DNA from: Elymus sibiricus
Lineage: Eukaryota; Streptophyta; Magnoliopsida; Poales; Poaceae
Length of the DNA: 64,000 nt
Assembly (NCBI GenBank): GCA_039707655.1
Contig: CM077676.1
Coordinates: 452,389,379-452,453,378, forward strand
Direction of reading: 5' to 3'
Position numbers and translations under genes: made by a program. The notes beneath the pieces were generated by a model, which saw only the letters and a program-made list of their open reading frames with translations, had not been told where the DNA came from and did no database searches. Below, in pieces: positions 11,646 to 20,988 of this stretch. The stretch's first letter is position 1. The number at the start of each line of letters is the position of its first letter.

Positions 11646-11754
11646 TGTTACGGACCCAAGTACCACCAAGGCCCAAGACAGAGAGGCAGATCGGCCCAAG
11701 CGACGCAAGAGGCCCAACCGCAAGTTTGACCCAGCTACCTGGGAACTGGGTGGA
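11646..11754 (+). repeat. 3' LTR of the gypsy element, part 1
   Basis: It matches the first part of 6583-6868. It stops at CTGGGTGGA, where the LINE was inserted; 11738-11754 is the left copy of the LINE target duplication. Confidence 0.9.
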
Positions 11755-11998
11755 GCAGCGTAACAACTTTCTGTAGGGTGCCCTCTCGCTAGGGTTTGTT
11801 TCCTCTCGTTGCCGCCGGCGACGTTGAGACCGTCTGTCCCTCTCCTCCCCGGATTCCGGTCACCCTTGCTCGGGCTGATTAAGGGGCCGTCTTGGACTGC
11901 CGCCCGGCCTTGGTAAGGTCCATGAGTTAGGGAGGGGTTAGGGTTTTAGGTCTTTCTTTCGGTCCGCCGAGAGATCGATCTGCTGTTCGATCGCGACC

Positions 11999-13156
11999 AT
12001 GGCACGTCGCGAGGATTCGTCGGCGTCAGGAGCTAAGGGAAAGAGCCAGGTGGAGGATCTCATGAAGGAACTCGCCTTACAGGAGGACGACCTCGACGAT
12101 GTGGTCTTCGAGGAAACTGACGCCCCGGCGGACGAGGATATCCGCTGGATAATTTTGGTTCGTGTTCACATGGACAAAGGCTTCAGCACCTACTGGTTCT
12201 TCCGTAATATGCGGACTGCCTGGGATCTAGCCAGGAAGGTTAAGATCAAAACTTTGGAGGAAAACCTGTTCATGATGCAATTCAATTGTCTTGGAGATTG
12301 GGAGAGGGTTACTCAGGGTGGCCCGTGGCACTTCAGGGGCAATCCGGTGATCATTGCACCCTACGATGGATACTCCAAACCGTCGTCCATTGAGCTCTAC
12401 AAATTTGAGATATGGGCATGCATCATTGATCTCCCTATAGCCTACCACGGCAAGGTTAAAGCCTTGGCCTCAAAAGTGGGCGAGTTTGTGGACTCGGAGC
12501 CTTCTTCCTTCGATTTCGAGGGGAATTTCTACAGGGTCAGGGTGCGCTTGGATGTGCGCAATCCTCTGAAAAAAGCTACATCACTGATCCGTGGAGGTGA
12601 GAGGGAAATCTTCGCGGTGAAATACGAGCGCCTGCCGGACTGGTGCCAAGTTTGTGGTATGATGGGGCACGAGTTCAAAGAGCACGGGGACGGGGTTCAC
12701 CCCCCTTCTGCTCTAACATTCAAAAATCTTCGTGCACCGGCGACTACTGCTTGGGGTACTCGTCGCCGTAACAGCAATCAGAAGGCAAAGAAGCAAGATG
12801 GGCAGGCTGACGAGAAGGGAGCTGAGAAGGGCTCGGTCGCTGCTAGCCATGCAGCCCACAAGGTGGACGATGTTGACATGGAAGCTGCTGACGCCAATCG
12901 CAAGAGGTCTTCGGACCAGGTGGTTGGGGCGTCGGAACAGATAGCTATAACAGGGCAGGAGCTCGCCCTAGTGCCCAAGCCTGGTGGTGGAACTGTAACT
13001 CCCAGCCCCCCACCAAAGCAAGACCCCAAGAGGTCAAAAACTGCTCTGCAAAACGAGAAGATTGGCAATGGCGGACCCAGGAAGACCCCAGCAGGGGGTA
13101 AAAACATTGATGCGAGATCGGCGGCCTCCTCGGCGGAGGACCGCCGGGCGCAATGA
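11999..13156 (+). CDS. LINE ORF1 (DUF4283 plus zinc knuckle)
   Basis: This 385-residue protein is the RNA-binding, gag-like product of plant L1 elements, expected to coat LINE RNA. A DUF4283-type domain spans about residues 45-165 (WIILVRVHMDKGF through FEIWACIIDLP), followed by a zf-CCHC_4-like motif near residues 210-235 (WCQVCGMMGHEFKEH). The last metal ligand position reads His rather than the usual Cys. A Lys/Ala-rich low-complexity tail follows. The start ATG lies in GCGACCATGG, a good plant initiation context. Its stop codon overlaps the ORF2 start in the tetranucleotide ATGA, so ORF2 may be reached by termination-reinitiation. The frame is fully open. Confidence 0.88.
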   Translation: MARREDSSASGAKGKSQVEDLMKELALQEDDLDDVVFEETDAPADEDIRWIILVRVHMDKGFSTYWFFRNMRTAWDLARKVKIKTLEENLFMMQFNCLGDWERVTQGGPWHFRGNPVIIAPYDGYSKPSSIELYKFEIWACIIDLPIAYHGKVKALASKVGEFVDSEPSSFDFEGNFYRVRVRLDVRNPLKKATSLIRGGEREIFAVKYERLPDWCQVCGMMGHEFKEHGDGVHPPSALTFKNLRAPATTAWGTRRRNSNQKAKKQDGQADEKGAEKGSVAASHAAHKVDDVDMEAADANRKRSSDQVVGASEQIAITGQELALVPKPGGGTVTPSPPPKQDPKRSKTALQNEKIGNGGPRKTPAGGKNIDARSAASSAEDRRAQ

Positions 13157-16100
13157 ATCTGATGTGTTGGAATTGTCGCGGGATTGGCAACGCCCCGACA
13201 ATTCAAGAGCTACGCGAACTCGCGAAAAAGTTTGCCCCTAAAGTACTCGGCATTGTTGAAACGCAGATTAGTGGAGAAAGAGCTAAAAATTTAAAGAGTA
13301 CTTTAGGTTATGATAATTCTTTTGCTGTTGATTCCTCCGGTAGGAGTGGAGGATTAGTCATGTTTTGGAATAATGATATAAAGATCGAGATTTTGGGTTA
13401 CTCGAAGTATCATATAGATGCGAAAATCAGTGACTTAGGTGGTGATCCGTGGAGGCTCTCTTGCTTCTATGGTGATGCTCAGACCCACCTTCGTCACCAG
13501 ACTTGTGATACGATGAAAAATCTATCCATGTTAAATAACTTGCCGTGGATATGCATGGGAGACTTCAATGAAGTTTTGAGGCATGATGAACATGATGGCA
13601 TTGGCAAAAGAAGTCAAGCTCAGATTCAAGGTTTTAGAGATGCAGTTGATGTATGTGGTTTGGTCGACCTCGGTTTCAAGGGGACGAGGTGGACTTTTGA
13701 AAAGAAAGTCGCAGGAGGTACTTTCACCCGCGTTCGTCTAGACAGAGCCCTCAGCACGTCCGAATGGTGTGGACAATTTCCTGCTGCTATGGTCGAGCAC
13801 CTCACAGCGGCAACCTCGGATCATTCTCCTATTTTATTATGGCTAGCTCAGCCACCTAACGGGAAGAGGAAGGAGAAGTTGTTTCGTTATGAGGTTATGT
13901 GGGATACACACCAAGATCTCAAGGCTACAGTTCAAAATTCATGGGAAGCTGATGGTCATAGTCTGACGGCTACCGAGGTCCGAGCCAAACTTGATGCTCT
14001 AGCAAACAATCTTGGCGAGTGGTCAAAGTCTACGTTTGGAAGTGTCAGAGGCGAGATCCGAAGTCTGAAGAAGGAGCTTGAGCGCATGCGCAGCGATGTC
14101 GCGCGAGTGGGTCCATCCCATGCAGAAACAAAAATTAATGATCGCCTAATCGAGCTATATTTGCGCGAGGAGCTAATGTGGAGGCAACGGTCTCGTGTAC
14201 AATGGCTCGCTGAAGGTGATCGCAACTCGCACTTCTTCCACTTGAGAGCCTCCATGAGACGCCGGAAAAATTTGATCAAGGCCCTCCAACGCTCGGATGG
14301 GCAGCTCACGGAAGACTTGACCGAGATGCAACAGCTCGCGTTGGAGTTTTACAAAAACTTATACACTTTGGAGGGGGTCCAAGGGGTGGCGGAAGTGCTG
14401 GAACACGTTCCTGTCAAGGTAACACCGGCAATGAATGACATCCTTTTGGCCCCTTATGATGCCAAGGAGGTAAAATCAGCGCTCTTCCAGATGTTTCCAA
14501 CGAAAGCTCCAGGCCCCGACGGGTTCCCCGCTCTTTTTTCAGAGGCATTGGGACATTTGCGGAGATGCGGTTACTAAAGCAGTACTAGGCATTGTGAAGG
14601 GAGAAGAGAGCCCAGCTTGCCTAAATGACACGTTGTTGGTACTTATTCCTAAGGTATCCAACCCCACATTGCTCTCTCAGTTTCGTCCCATTAGTTTATG
14701 TAACGTGTTTTACAAGATTGCCTCGAAGGTGCTTTCAAACCGTCTCAAGCTGATTCTTCCGGACACCATCTCTGAGGAACAATCGGCGTTTGTACCAGGG
14801 AGGTTAATCACCGACAATATAATTTCAGCATATGAATGCCTGCACTTTATGAAGTGGAACAGAGCCAAGAGCAACAATTTTGTTGCACTAAAACTAGACA
14901 TGATGAAGGCATATGATCGTGTGGAATGGTCTTATCTAAGGTCAATCATGGAAAAGCTGGGCTTTGCTGCACCGTGGGTCTCAGTAATTATGAATATGGT
15001 GAGCTCAGTATCTTTTTCAGTGATGTTCAATGGTAATAAGTCGGAAGTGTTTAAACCAACACGAGGTATTCGACAGGGAGATCCTATCTCTCCATACCTT
15101 TTCCTGTTAGCAGCGGAGGGCCTTTCGTGCCTCTTAAAATCTCAGAATCAGTCGTCCCAGCTCAGCGACATTAAGGTGGCACCGTTGGCCCCGGCGGTGA
15201 ACCACCTTTTATTCGCGGACGACAGCCTGCTGTTTTTCAGGGCAAGTGTTAATGGAGCGGAAGAGGTATCAAACCTATTGGATGCATATTGTATGGCCTC
15301 AGGGCAAAGGATTAACAGAGATAAGTCCTCAATATTTTTTAGTAGGGGCTGTCCGGAGATAGTTCGCAATGCTGTCAAAGGCTACCTGCACGTTCCTAAT
15401 GAATCTCTGAGTGATAGATACTTGGGTTTGCCAACAGATGTTGGGCATTCAAAGAAAGGGACGTTCAAATATCTAAGTGATAGAGTATGGGATAAGGTGA
15501 AAGGATGGATGAGCAAATGCCTTTCAGCTGGTGGAAAAGATGTCCTCATCAAATCCGTGGCTCAGGCAATCCCGGTATATTCGATGTCTTGTTTTAAGAA
15601 CCCTAGGGGTTTATGCGATCACATAAAATCTATAATACGGAAATTCTGGTGGGGATGCAAACAAGGAGAGCGCAAACCAGCCTGGGTCTCTTGGGATGTG
15701 ATGACAAGACCCAAGAATTTGGGAGGACTCGGTTTTAAAGACCTTGAGATTTTCAACTTGGCTCTTTTGGCAAGACAAGCTTGGAAAATAATGCAAGAGC
15801 CAGACACTTTGAGTGCAAGGATCTTGAAGGGGGCTTACTTCCCAGATGGTAATATTCTTGACGTGGAACTAGGATCTAGGCCTTCCCAAATTTGGAGGGC
15901 GATCCTCGAGGGGCGAGACTTGCTTAAGCAAGGGATAATTCGCCGGATTGGCAATGGCCAAAGCACGAACATTTGGACTGACAACTGGATCCCGAAGGAA
16001 ACCACGCCAAGACCGATCACCTCCCTGGTTGCGGATCCACCGATAATGGTGTCGGAATTGTTGTCGCCAGCTACGCCGAGGTGGGATGAAACATTGGTGC

Positions 16101-17281
16101 GTTCGGTTTTCTTACCGATAGATGCGAACGCAATCTTGAAGATACCCACATGCACAAATAATACTGAGGATTTTTGGGCTTGGTATCCAGACAAGAAGGG
16201 TAAATTCTCAGTTTCTTCTGCTTACAAGTTCTTGCTCAAGACAAAACTGCAGCGGGAGGAGTGGTTAGAAGGACGAAGTGGATCATCTAATGCTCGAAGG
16301 GACGAAAGTTCATGGAGTTCATTGTGGAAACTGAAGGTGCCCTCGAAAATTAGAATTTTCCTATGGCGGCTTGCACACCACTCACTTCCTACAACCGATG
16401 CCTTGAAGAAGCGCAACATGTCGGTTCAGGACGCATGTCCGCTTTGTGGCTGTCAGGATTCATGGAGGCATGCCCTAGTCTCTTGCACTATGTCCAGGTG
16501 TATATGGGCGCTGTCCGACGACGATCTTGTCTCGCGCATGACAGCTAATGGAGAACCCAACGCAAGACTATGGCTTTTTGAGCTCAGCGATGAACTTGAT
16601 CAGGCAAGTTTTACACGGATGGCTGTCACCCTCTGGTCGATATGGTACGCCAGACGCAAGGCAGTGTATGAGTCTATATTCCAAAGCCCCAAGCAAACAA
16701 TCTTTTTTGTGGATAACTTCATTGCAGAGCTGGGTCGGCTTGCTGATAGCCAGGAACGTCGCGTGGCAAGAGCAACTCCATCTGCTCAGCCCGAACGATG
16801 GCTACCTCCTCCTAATGGCGCTGTGAAGATTAATGTTGATGGTGCTATTGCAAGATCACATCATGGGGGAGCTGTCGCGGCAGTTTGTAGAGACCAAACG
16901 GGCCTATACTTGGGATCTTCGGCCGTGGTCTTCCAAGGCATCAATGATCCTCTAATCCTGGAGACTTTTGCTTGCCGTGAAGCATTAGCACTTGCAGATG
17001 ATCTTGCCATGCAGATTATTTGTGTGGCATCGGACTGTCAAGAAGCGGTGAATGATATTATTATGGGGACAGGAGGTCCAAATGCTGCCATAGTACATGA
17101 AATAATAAGTCGCTGTAATAGCTTTACTTTCAGTTCTTTTATTCATGAGCGTAGGAACTTTAATTTTGAGGCTCACAATCTCGCCAAGTTTGCTTGTAAC
17201 CTAGGTGTAGGTAGACATGTTTGGTTGGGCAATCCTCATGACCCAAACCTTGTACCTATGACCTTTGTTTTGGATGAATAA
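13153..17281 (+). pseudogene. LINE ORF2: endonuclease, reverse transcriptase, RNase H (one frameshift)
   Basis: The N-terminal endonuclease/exonuclease/phosphatase domain covers the first 230 or so residues, with WNCRG, VETQ, GDFNE and SDHSPI as catalytic blocks. Reverse transcriptase follows, with FRPISLCN, LDMMKAYDRVEW, GIRQGDPISPYLF and the active-site FADD. A zf-RVT region (SLWKLKVPSKIRIFLWR; CPLCG) and a plant-type RNase H (INVDGAIA) end the protein. The frame is open from 13153 to 14577 and again in another frame from about 14540 to 17281. The switch falls at a T-run (14534-14539) in the linker before the RT core, consistent with one indel in a homopolymer. Apart from that single lesion ORF2 appears complete, so this is a recent or nearly active copy. 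Confidence 0.9.
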
Positions 17282-17331
17282 AGATGGCGAGATTTCTCAA
17301 AAAAAAAAAAAAAACCTGGGAACTGGGTGGA

Positions 17332-17508
17332 TAAGTGGGGCGAGCGTGTGAGTGGAAGGCATCGAGAAACAGATGGCGGTAATCTATCCCCTTCCCCTGT
17401 TCTTCCTCGTCAAACCCTAGACTCCTTTTCCTCCCAAAATTCCCAATTCCTTCCTCCAAAACCTGTATCTGCCATGGATTTGTGTAATAGAGAGAAGAGA
17501 CCATAACA
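17332..17508 (+). repeat. 3' LTR of the gypsy element, part 2
   Basis: It continues the LTR after the LINE and its target duplication, from TAAGTGGGGCGAGCG to CCATAACA, collinear with the right part of 6583-6868, and is followed by CCCAT. Confidence 0.9.
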
Positions 17509-17513
17509 CCCAT

Positions 17514-17989
17514 CCGCACCGTTGCTTCCGGTGAGATGGCCACGTCCCGCGAAGGAAGCAGCGCGCGGCCTGGTCTTCGAGCAGTGCGCTCCAGCCTGTC
17601 CGCGCGGACCGAGGAGCCCGACGGACGAACGTGCAGGTGGACCCACCCGTCATGGGCACGGAGGGGACGTCGGCAGTGGGGTAGGGGTAGGGGAGGGAGC
17701 TCGTTCCCGCTGTACGGTACGGGAGTGCATGCAGGGCGGTTGCTCGCGCGGATGGATCTCTCGCATGCATCGGCGGTGCCCGGCTCGGGGCGGCCAACGT
17801 ACACCCGGTTGGTTTGGAGTCCACCCCACCGGTCGTGTCTATCTATCCATCCGCAAAACGACGAAATACCAACAATTTAGATCGACGTTGGCTCCGAACA
17901 AAGCTTGATCGAGATATGGGATCGCTCAGTCCTGTCCGTCTAGGTGGACTCTGTGTAGAGATTCGCTTGGCTCCTACTCCCTTCATAAA
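17514..17989. other. Intergenic sequence, no gene seen
   Basis: GC-rich unique-looking sequence between the gypsy element and the MITE fragment. The open frames here have no recognisable domain and look like chance frames in GC-rich DNA. Confidence 0.5.
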
Positions 17990-18062
17990 TACTCCCTCCG
18001 TCCCATAATATAAGAGCGTTTTTTGACACTACGCACATGAGTGAAATGTGACACGTGACAAG
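17990..18062 (+). mobile_element. Stowaway-type MITE end (partial)
   Basis: TA followed by CTCCCTCCGTCCCATAATAT and AAGAGCGTTTTTTGACACTA is the well-known terminal sequence of Triticeae Stowaway (Tc1/mariner) MITEs. I find no matching opposite terminus downstream, so it appears truncated. The short retro-insertion at 18063 falls in or beside it. Confidence 0.7.
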
Positions 18063-18197
18063 TTTTTTTTTTAGGGATAAACGCGCTGCTTTATTCAACA
18101 ACTAAAGTTTGGGATCTCATCCGCAATTACATCCATGATAAAACTCTGGAGGAACCGAAAACCACACCTTACACAATTCAGTTTGACACGTGACAAG
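18049..18197 (-). mobile_element. 5'-truncated LINE/SINE-like insertion with 14-bp duplication
   Basis: TGACACGTGACAAG occurs at 18049-18062 and again at 18184-18197. Between them lie about 120 bp that start with a T-run. On the minus strand this reads as a 3' UTR-like tail (TTGTTGAATAAAGC) ending in poly(A), as expected of a heavily truncated non-LTR insertion. No coding sequence is left. Confidence 0.8.
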
Positions 18198-19164
18198 TAA
18201 GAATATATATAATCGGACCCATCAATTTCGCACTAAGAACGTTCACCCGGACAATCCGGTCACCGTCCTATATCACAAAATTGCAACACAACCAAAAAAC
18301 CTACATCCAGCCCAAATGTCCGAACTAGTGAGCCTCGTGATTAGTTAGAAAATATAGATACACTAGAAATTATTACAGCTTGTCATCTACTACATTTTTC
18401 AACATCCAGCCCACACTGGATCAGCAACCCCGGCCGGAATTCGAGCAAGCTCGCCGCCCAGAGGTCGGCGACGAAGTCGCACGAGATACGTGTGTCACAC
18501 TCTATCGGTTCTCATCCTTTTTCCTCACTGGCGCTCATCTAGTGTGCGGCGCCGCCGCCACTAGCTCTCCTGGTTGCGACCTAGCCTCCTCGGCTCCCTC
18601 CTCCTCCGCACCCAGGCCCCACCTCCCTCCGCGCGACGTCGATCGACGATTCCCGCCTCGACCTCTATAATTTATGCGCAATTCTGATTACTTACTTTTA
18701 TTTTTTTTGCGAGGCGATTCCTTACTCTTGTTGATTGTCAAAAAAAAAAAAGGGAGTCGACGCTACTCAACCACGGTTCAAAATTTGAAATCCACGGTGG
18801 CTAGATGAAAAAACTATGGGCATTTATGTCACCGAGACGTGGGCCCTCCTCGATCGGCCCCACATGGCATCGAGCCAAAGAAAACGACAAGCGCCGCGGG
18901 TAGGATTGGACCGGACCAGGAGGTTTCGTTTCCGTTGCGCGTGCATGCATGCAGTTGGATGGGGCCTCGTGCGGCCAGCTGTTGCTGCCGGCCGCATCAC
19001 CGGCCGTCCCCGGCTACAAATACCCCGCTCCCATCTCCTTCCCCCCGACAACAACCACCGCCGCTCACCGCCACCCACAACCCAATCAACCACTCTCCCA
19101 TCCCAGTCTCCAGCTCCTCTCGTCGTAGCAGCAGGAAGCCAGCTAGCCAGATCGATCAATCGCA
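18198..19164 (+). promoter_or_regulatory. Upstream region and 5' UTR of the MYB gene
   Basis: No other gene is visible here. A weak TATA-like TACAAATA lies at 19015-19022, about 145 bp upstream of the ATG. The leader after it is CT- and CA-rich (CCACCGCCGCTCACCG), as in many grass 5' UTRs. I did not identify specific operator sites. Confidence 0.45.
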
Positions 19165-20028
19165 ATGGAGGGATGTGACCGGATCAGGGGGCCGTGGAGC
19201 CCGGAGGAGGACGGCGCGCTGCGGCGGCTGGTGGAGCGCCACGGCGCGCGCAACTGGACGGCCATCGGCCGCGGGGTGCCCGGCCGCTCCGGCAAGTCGT
19301 GCCGCCTGCGCTGGTGCAACCAGCTCTCGCCCGGGGTGGAGCGCAGGCCCTTCACGGCCGAGGAGGACGCCGCCATCGCCCGCGCACACGCCCGGCTCGG
19401 GAACCGCTGGGCCGCCATCGCGCGCCTCCTCCGCGGCCGCACCGACAACGCCGTCAAGAACCACTGGAACTGCTCCCTCAAGCGCAGGCTCGCCGATGTT
19501 GGTGTTGCAGAGGAGGAGGATCGGCCGTGCAAGCGCGCCAGCGTCACGCCGGAGAGCACGTCCGGATCGGGGTCAGGGTCTGACTCCGGGTCGGACAGCA
19601 GCGACCTTAGCCATGGCGGCGTGTTCGGGGGGCAAATTTATCGCCCGGTGGCGCGGGCCGGCGGGTTCGAGCTGGCGGCGGACTGCGCCATGAGCCGGAG
19701 GCAAGAGGAGGCGGAGCAGGAGGACCCGCTCACCTCGCTCTCCCTCTCCCTCCCCGGCACGGACGCGCAGGGGTTCCACCACGACAGCTCCCACAGCCAC
19801 TTCCACCAGCCTTCTCCCTCCCCGTCGCCGCCGCCCGCTCCGGCGCCGACGTCGTATCCGTTCAGCCCCGAGTTCGCGGCGCTGATGCAGGAGATGATCC
19901 GGGACGAGGTGCGCAGGTACATCTCCGGCGTCGGGTGCGGCGCCAACCTGCCGTCCATGCCGCAGGTGGTGGACGGCGTCATGCGGGCCGCGGCGGAGCG
20001 CGCCGGCTGGGTCGCGAGGATGCAGTGA
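19165..20028 (+). CDS. R2R3-MYB transcription factor, subgroup 22 (MYB44/73/77-like)
   Basis: This intronless gene encodes 287 residues and is the only clearly intact host gene in the window. R2 carries the tryptophans W11, W31 and W50. R3 has F63 in place of the first tryptophan, then W82 and W101, which is normal for R2R3 proteins. The linker into NHWNCSLKRR is that of the MYB44/70/73/77 subgroup, whose members lack introns in the DNA-binding region. A Leu-rich EAR-like motif (LTSLSLSLPG) lies near residues 188-198. The C-terminal block FSPEFAALMQEMIRDEVRRY near residues 233-252 matches the conserved tail motif of the subgroup. Members regulate abscisic-acid, auxin and stress responses in the nucleus, often as repressors through EAR motifs. 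The ATG begins the usual short acidic leader before R2. Codon use is extremely GC3-rich, as in many grass MYB genes. Confidence 0.95.
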   Translation: MEGCDRIRGPWSPEEDGALRRLVERHGARNWTAIGRGVPGRSGKSCRLRWCNQLSPGVERRPFTAEEDAAIARAHARLGNRWAAIARLLRGRTDNAVKNHWNCSLKRRLADVGVAEEEDRPCKRASVTPESTSGSGSGSDSGSDSSDLSHGGVFGGQIYRPVARAGGFELAADCAMSRRQEEAEQEDPLTSLSLSLPGTDAQGFHHDSSHSHFHQPSPSPSPPPAPAPTSYPFSPEFAALMQEMIRDEVRRYISGVGCGANLPSMPQVVDGVMRAAAERAGWVARMQ

Positions 20029-20588
20029 CCAAGATCAAATCGATCGATCCGGTCGATCAGTCTAGGACAGCCGGCATCTGCTGAATGGTCTTGCTTCATT
20101 TCGTTAGGATCTGAAGTCTGAACTGAATTAGCAATGAGAGAGAAGAATAGGCAAAGCCAAGCTAAGCTAAGCTGACGCTTTGCTTCTTTCTTTCTGTACA
20201 TACAAACAAATGAAATGGAAAGAAAACATGAATGTATCCAAGTCAGAGCTCACTCGTGTCACATTTGTTTTCCTGTGAATAGCAAACAAATCTACCCGTA
20301 TGTATGGATCTGAAGCGAAAAATCCCTCGTTTTGCATCTGATGCACGGAGATGCAGAGTATCATCAAGCGTCGCAAACGGCGCGACGAAAACGTATGTTC
20401 TCCATGATGAAGAAGCTGAACAATCAGACACAATGGCAACCAAAATAATTTCGGAGCATAAGGCGTTCATGTATGAAAATTTCATGATTCAGAAAATCAA
20501 CATCATATTGGAATTGGATAGCTATGGGTATAGTACTGAAGATCAAACATCACATCATTCTATCTGCAACATCGGTATACATGGATGG
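20029..20588 (+). other. MYB 3' flank up to the copia insertion
   Basis: This stretch probably holds the MYB 3' UTR and, from the other side, the former 3' flank of the F-box-like gene now at 35215. No further gene is seen. It ends with the target site GATGG at 20584-20588. Confidence 0.5.
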
Positions 20589-20778
20589 TGTTAAGCACAC
20601 GTTGTTACATGTATAGATTGTTTTTTTTTTTTTTTTGAACACAGTATAGATTGTTTCTTGTACACCAAGCCCACCTCCTATTTCCTTGTATAGATTGAGG
20701 TAGAGGCCCACATTGTACACTATATATACGTGCATATTGCACAGAGCAATACATCGTGCATTACCACAATTCTCTACA
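20589..20778 (+). repeat. 5' LTR of the copia element (with micro-insertion)
   Basis: It aligns to 35034-35190 except for a 33-bp gain at about 20621-20653. A TATA box (TATATATA, about 20720-20728) precedes the transcription start region. The primer-binding site begins at the next base. Confidence 0.9.
20611..20656 (-). mobile_element. Ultra-short poly(A) insertion in the copia 5' LTR
   Basis: GTATAGATTGTTT occurs at 20611-20623 and 20644-20656, flanking a T-run and GAACACA. The 3' LTR at 35057 onward has the site once and uninterrupted, which proves an insertion after the element landed. On the minus strand it is about seven bases plus poly(A), an almost completely 5'-truncated retro-insertion. 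Confidence 0.8.
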
Positions 20779-20787
20779 TGGTATCAG
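20779..20787 (+). other. Primer-binding site of the copia element
   Basis: TGGTATCAG directly follows the 5' LTR end CTACA and matches the initiator tRNA-Met complement. Confidence 0.8.
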
Positions 20788-20988
20788 TTACCGCGATCTA
20801 ACCCTAGCTTCCGCTCCTTCGCGCCGCCGCCGCACCCTGCTGCCGCCACCGCCGCTCCTTCCTTCCCACGCCACTGCCGCACCCCCACCAAATTCCCTCC
20901 GCCGCCGCTGCTTCTTTCCAACCCAGCCGCGCCTCCTTCCCTTCTTCTTTTTCTCCACCCAAAACCCTAGCTCCTTCTAGCCGCCGCC

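Larger units (their letters stand above)
6942..11763 (+). pseudogene. gag-pol polyprotein of the Reina-like gypsy element (broken)
   Basis: The order is gag (capsid region with SWKRNYESYFRVFHLDPELW), an altered zinc knuckle (FCGEKWSREHKC, first cysteine pair disturbed), protease (MLIDSGSSHSF), reverse transcriptase (FIDDILVHS), RNase H (VETDASNTGVGAVL), integrase (HHCC region ending CDICKQAK; catalytic Asp residues in LDFVEG and SDRDR; Glu in QTDGTTE) and a C-terminal chromodomain-like stretch (IKWTSQPTSLASWEDY). The frame is open from 6870 to about 10905. It shifts just after the integrase Glu and resumes at CFVHACPHRWFQ, which suggests a small out-of-frame deletion. The ATG at 6870 overlaps the primer-binding site, so the in-frame ATG at 6942 is the likelier start. 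Confidence 0.88.
11755..17314 (+). mobile_element. Near-complete L1-type LINE nested in the gypsy 3' LTR
   Basis: The 5560-bp insertion ends in a 16-base A-run (17299-17314). It is flanked by the 17-bp duplication CCTGGGAACTGGGTGGA (11738-11754 and 17315-17331). It has a 5' UTR of about 240 bp, ORF1 and ORF2. The intact 5' LTR of the host element provides the empty-site sequence. Confidence 0.95.
6583..17508 (+). mobile_element. Small chromodomain Ty3/gypsy element (Reina-like)
   Basis: The LTRs begin TGTTACGGACCC and end CCATAACA, and the 5-bp duplication CCCAT is at 6578-6582 and 17509-17513. After subtracting the nested LINE the element is about 5.4 kb with 286-bp LTRs. By eye the two LTRs differ at about 2% of positions. 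Short LTRs, a single gag-pol frame and a C-terminal chromodomain-like tail fit the Reina group of chromoviruses. The pol frame is broken in the integrase, so this copy is not autonomous. Confidence 0.9.

Noticed and set aside
18839..19693. 284-codon plus-strand frame overlapping the MYB gene
   Set aside because: Frame shadow in very GC-rich DNA; the MYB frame carries all conserved residues.
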